Shown here: positions 24,658 through 37,900 of the stretch, one piece after another | How the letters are laid out: each line of letters opens with the position of its first letter | Numbering within the stretch: the first letter of the stretch is position 1 | NCBI GenBank assembly: GCA_034687125.1 | Contig: JAQGBZ010000424.1 | Location: 1 to 50,535 of the forward strand | Length of the DNA: 50,535 bases | Direction: 5' to 3' | Origin: Neelides folsomi | Taxonomy: Eukaryota > Arthropoda > Collembola > Neelipleona > Neelidae | Notes under the pieces: generated by a model | What the model was told of the DNA's origin: nothing | What the model saw: only the letters and a program-made list of their open reading frames with translations | Database searches by the model: none | Translations under genes and position numbers: made by a program

Positions 24658-26372
24658 TCATTACAGGCTTATTATATAACAACATTGTTTAATATTCGGT
24701 TAGATTGTTATTGACTAATTATTCAAAGATTTTTATATGATAATATACATATTTAAATAATGTAATTATTAACTATACATTACGATTTACATATTATACA
24801 GATATCTCTATATATTGAACATTTATTAAGATGAGCCTCTTGTTTCTTTGCTGTTTTTCCATATTCAAAGTTCAACTTTTATGATTCTGGTCGACTTTTT
24901 ACTTTAAATATTTAAACTATGAAGCAAATGCCATTTTTTAATGAATTTCATCTGGACATTGAAATTAATGTGTAAATGGCACTCGTTATATAATTGCTTC
25001 GACGAGAACATTTAATAATTTAGGAAATATTTTTACCTAGATTGTTATGAATGTACGTAACCTTATACTAATATAATTATAGATATATAAGTATTTAGAA
25101 AAATATTATGTTATATAATATAGAATGAGGCACGAATTTTCTATTTTTCATTTCAAGTGCTGAACAAATCAAAATATATTTAAAATTTTAAACACTAACA
25201 CGATATATTATAAATTACTGTATGCCTTTAAAATATTAGAAATCAACGATCCGTATTTATAATCAGTAAACTTTAAGGCGAAATCATTTAGTTTGAGTTA
25301 TATCGAGATTCTAATTTATGGAAAATGAATGTTATTTTATCAAGTTTGTTTAATTTCTTCTTATTACAAATCGACTTTTTATATTAAGATTTAAATAAGA
25401 GGTTCGTCAAAATATTGTATTTGATCCTCAGGTGCACAATGATACATAAATTAATATATTATTAATGTAAGGTTTAATGACGAATCATAGCCAAAAATAT
25501 TTTACTATTAGGATATAACCCTTTATTCAAATATTCCCTTTTTGGATTCTAACCCTTTTTGGATTCTAATTTTTGTGAATTAGCAAAATTGGATATTATT
25601 GAAAATATTACTTTGTGTAATTATCTAAAAAATTGTCTTATTGTTATAATTATAATATAGCTTATAATTATTTAAGCTATGGATTTGAGCATTCTAACGT
25701 TTATTATTTAAATTTTTCCTTATTACTTTTGGTAAGACTTACTCAATTCTTGTTTAAAGAATGAGCATTTAAAGACAAAGGGGTTGACCGAAATTTCAGA
25801 GTTAGATTTTATTTTATATGTAAATGCGTGACACGACGGCTTTAACACAGCAGAATAAATGTTATTTGATTTAAAATCTTGTATTATCTGAATGATTTAT
25901 TTTAGTGTGCATTTTCCAAAACATGAATTTAATGCATTGTAAAATTAAAATGCATAAAGTCATAATTTATGTTTAAGATCATCTCAAAGATCCTCTTTAG
26001 GCCGTTTCAAGCATTGAACCATCTACTCATTATGAATTTCCTGATTGATGATGGTAAGATTTTTTTAATAATTTATGTAGAAATAAATTATTTCAGAATG
26101 TTTTATTTGAAAGTTTGATCAAGACATTTATTCAATAGAAATTCACACTTGCAAATATTTGGAAGACATATACTACTAATAATGCGCTGATAGGATTAGA
26201 AATAGTCATGAATGGTTTGAAATTTTGAAAATATAACGCAAAATTTTATAGCGATTATTATACACACAAATCATAAATAAAATTTAATTAATCCGTAAGG
26301 TAACCTTATTTCGCATTAAATATGTTATTAAAAATTTAATTATCTTAATTGGAGCTAAAGTGAAAAATTGTG
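24658..26372. other. Intergenic stretch between convergent CREB and AK6
   Basis: Very AT-rich, with the 3' UTRs of both genes and no exon. It contains a perfect 17-bp tandem duplication at 25536-25569 (CCCTTTTTGGATTCTAA twice). Confidence 0.6.
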
Positions 26373-27321
<949 letters not shown>

Positions 27322-27560
27322 CCTCTTAACAATAGTTGACAAAAAATGTTTAAAATCTCCGATTTCCGGAGCCGGTGAAAGGTTGTTGTTCTCAGGAGGA
27401 AGAAGAGAGAGTCAGCATGGTCCGAATCCAAATCTCTATCTGCCCTGTGCTCAATTTGGCCGAAAGCGGAGCGCGGAGTGTAGAGAGAAAGTAAGTGCGC
27501 AGTTCTCGCATCTTCCCCTATCCCGTCCATGTTCATTCCTATAGCTCCGCTCGTACTTTG
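27322..27560. promoter_or_regulatory. GC-rich divergent promoter region between AK6 and PICALM
   Basis: GC content is raised here directly upstream of the AK6 start codon. On the + strand a strong donor (AAA then GTAAGTGCG) lies at about 27491 and would fit an untranslated first exon of PICALM, spliced to the acceptor TTGTAG at 28793-28798. ORFs on both strands in this island look like GC-rich shadows. Confidence 0.5.
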
Positions 27561-28798
27561 GGAACCATCTCTCGGCTATTGGAGCCAAACCCCGTTTGCC
27601 ATTGCGTAGTCCCTAGGTATGTTCGCTATGCAATTGTATGTACATTTGAATAAGGAACATAAGGGTGGTCCCAAGAAGAAGACACCACAACCCTCAATAC
27701 CCTCATCGGCCACTTCACCCTCACTTGACAAGTTGAACTGACAGCCCAAACCCTAACAGAGGCGACCATTAGTACAATTAAGTTCTAAGAGGAACTACCC
27801 GGTTGGAAAAGACCGAAATTCGGACTCATAAATCATCACAACAATTTATTTCGCAGTTTTGGGAAAAATTGATTTCCTGAGGAGGAACCAAAGGCCTGGA
27901 ATTGAACCCCTACTGCACTCCTCCAATTCAATAATACTATATTTACTAACCCTAATATTTAAAAGTTGCTCATATTTTAAACTTTTTGGTCATTTGAGTT
28001 CCTCCGCCTTTAATTCTTCTTATCTTATAACTCACACACGTCATTTATAAGATGTTTGGGACTCTTGGAGTGTTCTCTTATTAAAGTTAAAAATGGACGA
28101 ACGGCTTTAGTCATCTGAATAATCTACACTTGTCGGTAAGTTTAAGTTTAACCTAGTTTCTTAATCCATTTGGGTTTTCTTGTTATGGTTTATTGACATT
28201 TATTACTCATCCTAACTAAATAGATTTTTTCCTGATTATTATTTAGAAGTTAACTAAAGATTATATGTATTTAAGCTATCGGTGTATTTTTTATTAATTA
28301 GGATTTGATAGATTTATGCAACTTCGATTATGCCAATTCTTTGACACGCAGGGACATTATTTCCACATGCTATCTCTAACAGGATATTCTTTCTAGTACA
28401 TTTATTTTATAGACCTTATTCTAATAATGAAAAAGAACTCATTTCGTGACGGTTCGTTCTGAATGAATTGAATAACATTATATTACGATAAATTACGAGT
28501 TGATTTTTGGATTGCGTATGGTTTTGAGAAGAACTAGGATAGGACTAGGGCTATAAACTATACAAAGTTAGGATTCATTTATGAAATCTACATCTGTTTG
28601 TTAGTTGATATGTATGATTGGATAGAACTTGATCATGCTGTCAAGTTTTGATCAACTTCATTCATCCCCATATTTTCCTCCACTGGGATGAATTGAGAGA
28701 GCAAGTTCGCATTGTTGGGCGTTTCTCATTCCATGATCCAATTATCCAGAATTGTTCATTGTCCTCGCCACTTTCTCATTTATTTGATTTGGTTGTAG
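27561..28798. other. Non-coding stretch, probably 5' intron of PICALM
   Basis: I see no coding exon. Another donor-like CGGTAAGT occurs near 28136, which could mark an alternative untranslated first exon. Confidence 0.45.
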
Positions 28799-28824
28799 GA
28801 AAATCATAAGGGAGTTTTATCAAA

Positions 28825-31800
28825 ATGTCCGGACAGACGATCACAGATCGGCTTCTCTCAGCTCGTCACTCCCTCGCAGGTCAAGGACTTGCAAAAGCAG
28901 TATGCAAAGCCACAACTGAAGAAATCATTCCGCCGAAAAAGAAACATCTTGATTGTAAGTCACACAGTTTAGCTATTTCTCTCATGTAAACATCCGGTGA
29001 TCAAAATGTTTCTTTTTCCAGATCTCGTTCACTGCACGAACGAACCAAATGTCTCGATTCTCCAACTCGCAAATTTACTCATCGAGAGGTCTCAGAATTC
29101 AAATTGGGTCGTTGTTTTCAAAGCCCTTGTCACTGTCCATCATATGATGTGCTACGGAAATGAGGTAAATGATGACCTTAAAATTCTCAATACATTATTT
29201 GCTAAACTAATATTTATTCCAATTCCAGAGATTTACACAGTATTTGGCGTCTAGCAATTGTACTTTTCAACTTTCATCTTTCCTCGATAAGACGAATCCA
29301 CAAGGTAAACAATTATGATTTTTTGTTTACTTTTACATTTGTTGTTTCTTGTTAAAATATTTGCTAACAATAACAATTGATTTGTTTTTATAATTTTTAA
29401 CATGTTACTTTTAAATATTGTTTAAATTAACTACCTAATAACATAATATACTAAAAATCTATCTATTTCGTAAAAGCTGCTGGACCAAGACTCGGTAAAA
29501 ATCTGAAAACTTACTAAAAATGCTAATAGGCTAATATACTTAATTAAATATTAACAGAATAATTTAAAACAATTCTGTATACCTATCATTGTTTTAGATT
29601 AGATTAGCTTTTAATCGGTCAAAATCAATTTTAATCCATTGATTTTTACAGGTTATGAAGTTTCTCCCTTCATTCGCCGCTATGCGAAATATCTGAATGA
29701 GAAAGCATTATCTTACAGAACAATGGCTTTTGATTTCTGTAAAGTTAAAAGAGGGTAATTTTACATTCATAATATTTTTCTATTAATTAGAGAGTAATGT
29801 TATATTAAATGTTTTGAATAATGTCAATTTGTAGTTTTTTAAATGCAATTGTGTACTAATTTTATAACATTTTAGGAAAGATGATGGGACATTGAGGACA
29901 ATGAGCACGGATGCTTTGTTAAAAGCATTCCCAACTCTTCAAACTCAAATGGACGCACTTCTTGAGTTTGATTCATCACCAGATGACATTCACAGGAACT
30001 CTCTAATGCGCGTCGCGTTCTCACTACTGTTTAGAGATCTGATTCGGCTTTTTGCCACATACAACGATGCAGTCATAAATCTCTTGGAGAAATATTTCAC
30101 TATGAACAAAAAGAACGCCAGGGACGCACTTGATTTTTACAAAAAGTTTCTCACAAGGATGGACAAAGTGGCCGAATTTCTCAAAGTAAAATAATAATTT
30201 TTTTATCTTATTAATAATAACATTTAATTATTCATGTTTTCTCTACAACCAAAAGTTTTTAAGTAATTGATAAAATATTTATCTAAAATGGAGCGTGGAA
30301 GTTGTAAAAAATGTTTGATTGATTAGGTTGCAGAAGCAGTTGGAATTGACAAGGGTGAGATCCCTGACCTCACAAAAGCACCGAGTTCGTTGCTGGAAGC
30401 TCTCGAACAACATCTTGCTACTTTAGAAGGGAAAAAATTAAATAGTTTGTCAAAACAGTCATCAGTTGACGTGACGTCTTTCAGCAACACGTCATCTTCC
30501 TTCATTGCCTCAGACGAGAAACAGAAGATCTTGGCGGAAGAAGAAGCCGCCCTTAATCAATTCAAAGAGAAGGCGGGTGAGTTGAAAGGGAATTTGGATT
30601 TAGTTCCTTAAGCCTTAAAGCGCATTGCGGCTTGATAATTAATTATTATTTTAAATTGAAATTGAGCATTTATTTAAATTGGTAATTGTAATTGGTGATT
30701 TGGTAATTATTGGTATTGTGAGTAGATGTTTTGTGAGCTGTGAGTAACTTGCCATTTTATTGCCATTTCTTAGATTTTACGTGGGGGGATTTGGAAATTG
30801 CAGGCCCGAATGGAAACTCAGGTCCAACGACGAATCCATTCCTCTCTTCGGCAGCGCCCGCCCAGAACACATCTCAGTCTCAACAGATTCTCGATCTCTT
30901 TTCTGGGCCTCCTCCAACCAAGGAGGCGGCGCCGCCCTCGTCTGGTTCGGCATTAGATGATCTGCTCCAACTTGGCTCTAACAACTCATCGATGCCAGTT
31001 CCGCCATCGAATCCATTTGCGGATATGTTCGCCGCTGCTGCGGTTTCTCCCATGCCTCAACAACAGCAGAAGAATTATGGAGGAAATGGGTTTCCCCCGA
31101 TGGGGATGGGAGGAATGGGAATGCAGATGAATTCAAATCAATTCTACCAACAGCAACAACAGCCACCGACGATCCAACAACCATACGCAGCAAATAACAT
31201 CTTCAGCTCTACTAATGATCAAGGTAAGAATGAAGATTTTACATTATTTTATTTTAACAATTTTAATTAATTGTTCGCATTTGGGGACGAGTTTTTCAAA
31301 TTCATTTTCAATCGTTTTGCTTATTTTGGAAAATTTTGTTTCAATTCATTTTTACGACTGAGGTTTTTAATTTTTATTATCATTTTTTATTATCATTTTG
31401 ACTTTTTTTATTTTGTAATCGTTTATCTTTTGTTTTGTTTATATTAATTGAGCTATTAATGTTGAAATTCTGAAAGCAAAATGATTTATAATAATTTATG
31501 AAAAGCTGGTTCGTCGGAGGGTGGTCCTCCACCTCCTCCACCTTCAACCCCGCAAACATTTGCAAAGCAACCGCAACAGCAACCAGGTTCGCATTTATTA
31601 TTTCAGAGTCCTTTTCACACAAACAACTGTTCAACAAAAAAACCCTCAAATTTTTATCCTTTATACAATGAGGTCATTAGCATTTAAACTATTTATTCTA
31701 AATACGCGCTCTCTGAATCATCGTTAAAAGGCAATTATTATTTTAATTTATTTTTTAATTTATGTAAAATATATTATTTTAGTTGATTTCTTTGGATCAA

Positions 31801-31988
31801 TATTGACTCCGCAACCTCCGGGCGGATTTGGTGGTGGAGCGCAAGCTGCAGCGAAGCCGCTAATTACAGGAGATCTCGACTCCACGCTTGCTTCACTCGC
31901 CGACTCACTCACGATGAAGTCAAATTGGACGCCTTCCCCGGCCAAGACGGCCAAAGGAACGACGGCCAACACAGCAGTAAATAATTGA
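28825..31988 (+). CDS. PICALM: ANTH-domain clathrin assembly protein (AP180/CALM, insect LAP)
   Basis: Nine exons: 28825-28954, 29022-29164, 29229-29304, 29652-29754, 29876-30185, 30327-30576, 30804-31223, 31506-31586 and 31783-31988, giving 572 aa. The protein links PI(4,5)P2 membranes to clathrin and AP2 during endocytosis and recycles synaptic-vesicle SNAREs. The ANTH domain covers about aa 15-290, with the lipid-binding residues K38, K40 and H41 (PKKKHLDYL) at the same numbers as in mammalian CALM. The unstructured tail has NPF motifs at aa 348 and 407, which bind EH domains, and DLF at aa 368, an adaptin/clathrin-type motif. The C-terminal [14 protein letters not shown] resembles the CALM end. 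Exon 7 has two in-phase acceptors 30 nt apart, and reading through the exon 6 donor meets a stop after 12 codons. An acceptor at 28798 precedes the start codon. Confidence 0.95.
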
Positions 31989-32952
31989 TTCTCTCCACGA
32001 AATGCAAATAAATGTACATAAATATTTAAAGCGAAATTACTTCTTCTAGGGGAGATTTTGAGGAGTCTAGTGAGTGTCTGAAACAGAGAATAATTTAAAA
32101 TAGCGAAGACTCGTAAGTTAAGAGAGAAGAATTAAAAAGGATTACAGAGGAGAAAAACCTAAATAAGATCTTTGGTGCTCTTTAAAATGAGAAAGTGTAT
32201 TGAGAATCAAGAACCGTCTAATCATGAGATAATCCAAAATCTAATTGCAAAAAGCCTTAAATCAGTTTTCAATCCGATTGATGGTCTAATAAAATGTAAG
32301 TACACCTACGTAAATACTTAATTAAAAATTATGAATAAATATATTATATTAAATAAATTATAATTAAATTATAATGTATGTGTATGATTTAGAAAAGATT
32401 AATGTTTAGAGTTTATCCAAAGTGTTACACATCTAAAGAATCCTTAATGTGTATTGTATTCCTGAATGTAATATTATAGAGTGCTATATATAATTAATAT
32501 GCAAGGATAATTAATCATGATAATAATGATATAAAACGTAGAAAAAATTATTATTATTATATATTATATTGTAGTAGATAGAAGTCTTAAATTATAAGAG
32601 CTGTTCATTCCATCACATACATACATCATTTATGTTGTAAATTAAAGGCATTCAGTTGCGAACCTTCATCATTCCAATAATAAAGAAAATCTTCAATTTC
32701 AATCACAAATTAAATTCTCTTTATTTCATAAACAATTAAACTCATAGTTCAGATATATTAAAAAAATATATCTGAACTATATACACATACATAGCCGAGT
32801 TACATTACACATATTCCTAGTTATTGTGAATTAAGTTATATACTAAGGATAAGATTATGCATATATTTCAAGTTAATTTATTTGCTGAATATGTATTTAT
32901 AATGTAAAAAGGGAAGAGAAAAATATAGGCAAGGTTTTGATGGTAGCATGTC
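31989..32952. other. Intergenic stretch between convergent PICALM and TIPRL
   Basis: AT-rich 3' flanks. AATAAA motifs at 32007-32012 and near 32288 on the + strand, and at 32877-32882 on the minus strand, are candidate poly(A) signals for the two genes. A perfect hairpin lies at 32744-32780. Confidence 0.6.
32744..32780. repeat. Perfect hairpin with 16-bp stem between two convergent gene ends
   Basis: The left arm ATAGTTCAGATATATT (32744-32759) is the exact reverse complement of the right arm (32765-32780), with an A-rich 5-nt loop between. It lies beyond the likely poly(A) signals of both genes. Confidence 0.9.
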
Positions 32953-34170
32953 TTACTTTATGATTATTTTCTCGTAACATTCTGTTATGAGTTGCAAATG
33001 AGGATTGAGGGTGTTTGGGTCGAGTAAAAGACTTGGATCTAAATGCTTCAAATTGTCAAAGGTCTCTTCCTTGGATGTGTATTCCCTTAAGAAATAATTG
33101 TTCCCTTTCTCGAAGTAAATTCTTGTGTCGTTGATCTTCGCACTTACATGGTCAATTCGGAGGAAGAAGCGGAGCAGCACGAAAAATCCAGAAGGCATAA
33201 CTCTCTATATAAAATTAATTGAAAAATATTATCGAAATGTTAAAATGTCACTCTTATTAATTATAATTAATATTAAGTTAATTCGTATTTAAAATTATTC
33301 AGATCAATTTTAATTACAATTTTGATGTTGAGTTTTGAAACTCCATTATCGTGAAGTTCATCTTCATACAATGTTAGTTCATTGTAGAAAACAATCTGTT
33401 CTTGAACTTTGAGTTTCTCAATGTCAATTCTTTCTTGGTGAGTTTCGTCAATTGATCCTTTTGATCCTAATGTGATTGATCCTTTATAATCCGTAGAATA
33501 CGTCCAATCGTAGGAGTGAAGAATCTCACCAGGAATTCCAATCTCGTTTCTATAATTTGAAAAGATTTTTAAAAAAAGTCCTTGTATAGGAGTACATTAA
33601 ACCTTTGCAATTTAAATTAACATTAAAATAAACTTACTTGGCTGCATTCCACTCTTTCGAACATGCAACTTTGACTCGCTCGCTTAAATTGTTGGAATTT
33701 AAGGAAACAAGTTTGATGGCTTCAAACGCGCTGAATTCAATGACAAATTCAGTTTCACCAAAAACTAGCCGAAGAATATTGTCAGGAAAAACCATTTCAG
33801 GCAAGTGCTTCAACTCAATTTCTTCAGAAAAGCTATTGAATCATTAAAATTTAATTTCGACGACCATTTAAAATCCCCATTTTCAAATATAATGTACATA
33901 TATATTAAGAATTAGAGAATTCTAATTGATGAATAAAAATGAAACTCTAAACACTTACCGACAAACTTGACATTTTTTATTTTCTGCATTGTCTTGAGGT
34001 GATTTGGTAGAATTGAGATAATCGCAATAACAATTAGTGGGGAGAATCGGGCTTTTTAATACACTGATTTTCCAACCTTCAAAGTCAAATATTTCTTCTT
34101 GGATATTCCGAAGAGCCTCGAGTCCTTTTGAAACTGTTGGAACATTCTTGTTCTTTCCGTCCTTTTCCAT
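32953..34170 (-). CDS. TIPRL: TIP41-like protein (PP2A-family regulator)
   Basis: Four exons: 33959-34170, 33638-33832, 33318-33549 and 32953-33204, giving 296 aa (human 272). TIPRL binds catalytic subunits of PP2A-type phosphatases (PP2A, PP4, PP6) and is the relative of yeast Tip41 in TOR signalling. Matches to the family include FEGWKISVLKSPI, LPEMVFPDNILRL, SYDWTYSTDYKGS, the DELHDNGVSKLNIKIRVMPS block, and FFVLLRFFLRIDHV with NDTRIY. Between the first two blocks is an insertion with CYC and, 19 residues on, CQVC. The start is the ATG at 34170, after an acceptor (TTTCAG) with a branch-like TACTAAA upstream. A GTAAGG donor at 34300 indicates an untranslated first exon. An in-frame ATG at 34188 would then lie in the intron. 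Confidence 0.95.
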
Positions 34171-34908
34171 TTTCTGAAATTCATACATTTAGTATAGGAT
34201 TAAAATGTAATTAATTTATGAATATTAAAAAACTATTAAATGAATTTACTATTTAAGTTTCAATATATCAAAAGATCGATGTATTTTAAATTCACCTTAC
34301 CTGTTAAATATCAATTAAAATTAAGAATCCAATATTAATTTTGTAGAGACAGGATTTGTCGCCGATAGAAGTAGGGCCAGGATATGTAGCAAGATATAGT
34401 CTCCTGCTAATGACCAATCTCTCATTTCATTGAATTCTCCACTTTTAATGTTTTTAACTCACGTCACTCCTAAAACACAAATAAAACGATATTCTTATTT
34501 CAGTTAACATCGTATAGTTTTCCTAATTCAATAATTGATGAAGACAAGTGTTAATTATCATTTCTTTATATAACAATATGGTTAAATGATCCTTCATGAA
34601 TTCATCACTATATTCATGATATCATAATATCTGGATCAAATCAAAGGAGCATCATCGTTTCCCTTCCACTAATTTTATTCTATGCCTATACATATTATAG
34701 AAGAAGCCTTGGAAATTCTTGGAATAGTGTTTCAACTCCGAATTATATTTTAATTTAACAAATTGTAAGGTAATTTAATTAATTGGGATTTAGGACTTCA
34801 AAATCTTTTATGGACAAATACACATTTCAAAATTCATAGTGGTTTTTATTACAGATTTTGTAGCATATATTTATTAAATTAATAAGTTCTTTTAAAACCA
34901 ACTTTAAA
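34171..34908. promoter_or_regulatory. Divergent region between TIPRL and the SLC16-like gene
   Basis: It includes the inferred TIPRL 5' UTR intron (34176-34300). The rest is AT-rich, with no coding exon and no promoter motif I can name. Confidence 0.45.
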
Positions 34909-37900
34909 ATGGGAGGTCGAGCCCCTGGACCGTCTGGAATGGCGGATTTACGTTCCACAACATTAAGTAATAATCAATTGCAATTCCTAATTAATCTTTG
35001 TAATATCTTCATTTATAATAGATAAGTACCATAAATTGACCTGAATGACATAATGATTGTTAGTGATGGAATATTCCAATACTCGCTCAAATCAGAGACA
35101 CAATGAAAGTTGCAATGAACATTTGGATTACGGTCCGGAGGGGCTTCACAATCCAATTCCTAACAATAATCGACACAAGGTTCACTTGCACTAAAAAATA
35201 AATGATGTTCCTAAATTCCTATTATTGACAACATTGCAATTAACATTATTAAACACATGAAGTCCCGTCTATTAAAATGTTTTTAGTGACATGTTTGATC
35301 TCTTCTAGAGAAGACTTTACAGCGATGGAGTATTCCATGATACACATGATGGACGAGGCGAACTGTTATATTACCCCAGAGGGTATCACCCACATGGTCC
35401 TCATCCACAAGGAAATTATCATCCCTCCCATCCTCATTATGGTCAGAATTCGGAATATGGTCCTCATCACGGATTTGGGATGGCCTCTGGCCACTCACGT
35501 TATCATCCATGTTCTCCTTGTGGGACATTCGGAGGTGGATTTGGAAGTGTTGGTTTTGGTGGAGGTCATTTTGGAGATTCTGGAGGAGGACCTTATGGAG
35601 GATATGGCGGTTACCGCCGTGGATCTGCATTCAATGGAGGTCCTGAAAATGGTCGGCGAAGAGAATCCTATCCTTCTTATGTTCCAACGGAGGGTTACGA
35701 ACTTGGAGATATTAACGACCCAGGTCATCCCAATCATAAAAGACTAAAGGACAAACGATCGGCAATTGAAGAAGAGGAATTCACCGAAGGAGAAAAAGTT
35801 GGAATTTTTGATTTTCCGGGAAGACACGACACTGCAAGAGATTGGGTTGGAGCTCTGAGTTGCTATTGTATTATTGCAGGTATGTGACAATTTTAATTGG
35901 CGTTTTACAAAATCAAATTAAAATTAGTTTTAGCTCGCTGGGTTCCCTTTAAAGTTGATTTTAATAAATACTTTAATTTATGTTTAATTATTTTTATTGA
36001 AAGGCCTCATTGGGATTCTTCAAACTTATGGACTTTTCATTCTGACTATTTCTCTTACTTATGATCTTTCCTTAATCCATGCTGTGATTTGCGGAGCGAC
36101 TACATACGCTTTGGTCATTTGGGTAAGAAATTAATTATTTGATCTTTATCTGTTCATATTGATTTTGTTGAGTTTATTGAAAACCCTTTTAGTTTGGTCC
36201 AATTTCAGCCATGATGGTCAAAGGATGGGGAAATCGGTGGCCGGCTGTCATTGGCCTTTTCTTTTTCGCTGTTGGATTGATCCTTGACGCTTTCCAAATT
36301 AATGCAATTGTTCTTTTCCTGGCTCACATTATCTTAATGGGAATCGGAGGGTCGATGGCATACACTGCCGCAGTAACTCAAAATAGGTTATTTAATTACA
36401 ATTAAATCCATCATTAATTTCCTTCAAATCTATTAAATATAATTTGTGCTCTACTAAATCTTTTGATGAGAATGAAGGAAAGGAAGGAAACGGGGAAAAC
36501 TAATTGAGTTTGATTTAGTGATCATTTTCGGAAGAATTTGGTGGCTTCAATGATAATGATTGGAGTTTCGAGCGCACTAGGAACGGCTCTCATTTACTAT
36601 TTGGGTCGATATCTCCTTTACAATGTATTTATATAAGGAGTATTCGTCTTATAACTACAAACATATTATAACAAACATATTTGGGCTTAAATCATCTCAT
36701 ATTTAACTCTGGGTTTAATTGGATTCCTAGATTGGCTACTTCTGGACAATAATAACCCAAGCAATCGGGATCGTTTTACTAATGTTCGTCGCCCTGCTCT
36801 TGAGCAACAAAACAGATTTTGATCCAGATCTCAATGCAGACGATAAGTTTGGAGATTACAAAGCTTATAGCAAAACATCTAAGAAAACGAGAAAGGAAAA
36901 GATTAAAGAATGCATTACCAAAACTGTGGAAGACTGCGACCCCAATTTACAGAATTTAAAGAAGAATTCCCGAGATAAAGAAAAATCTGGTTAAAAGATT
37001 AATCATTTTCATTATATAATTATCATATCATACGCATTATGTAATATTTATTTATAAATTGTCATCATAATCTTGCCATAATTTTTATTTACTTTATTAG
37101 GAATCATTTAAATAGTTTAGTTAATTCTTAGGTGCAAGCTTATCCTTTACCTATTAAATATAATGTAGGAATACCCAATTAACATTATTTAGACTAGGTA
37201 AATATTTATTTTATGCAGATTGCGATTGCATTCTTTAACGCACAAGTCCTAATATTTAACAAAAACATTATAAAAATCTTACTCGTATTCCTTGATTGTA
37301 CAGTAAAGGACAAGTTATTTGAGTTATTTGACTTATTCGTATTTAACTATTTAGTAGTTAGCATAATTAAAACAAGATCTAAATTGGTCCCAAGGATTAA
37401 TTGTGTTTTGTCTAAACAGTTCTTTGCGTTTGCTTGTGTGATTGTTCTATGATGGGAGATGTGTCATTTCTGCTTTGGGCTTGTATCAGTATGCTCATCA
37501 TGGTCACCGTCCTCCTTCCCTACTTCTTCCTCATTTACTATGTGAGAGACACAGAGATAGACGACACGGTTTTCTTCGTCATTCTTTTCTGCATTGTGTC
37601 GGCCATTGTGAGGGCACTTGGAACTCTCATTGGCGACTATTCTTTCAACTTCACACGAATTGCCTTTGTAGCAGTTTGCGTTTGTAATTATGATAAATAT
37701 AATTTTATTATCTTTATCTTTCAAATATGCGGAAGGGAAACATTCCAGATAATAAGACTTATTTTTCAATCCTAGTGATTGGAGTTTTATGGATTGTCCT
37801 TCATTTGGTGGAGACATACGGATGGATGTTTGTCTGGACTGTGGCTTTAGGAGCCCTTGAAGGATTCCTCGTTGTGCTCATTCCAAGAGTCACAATTGGA

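Noticed and set aside
27870..27910. Second tRNA-like T-arm on the minus strand
   Set aside because: The T stem does not pair and there is no D arm upstream.
35277..35747. 156-codon ORF in another frame of the transporter's third exon
   Set aside because: Its Ile/Val/Met-rich product is the shifted reading of Gly/His codons; the other frame joins in phase with flanking exons that encode helices.
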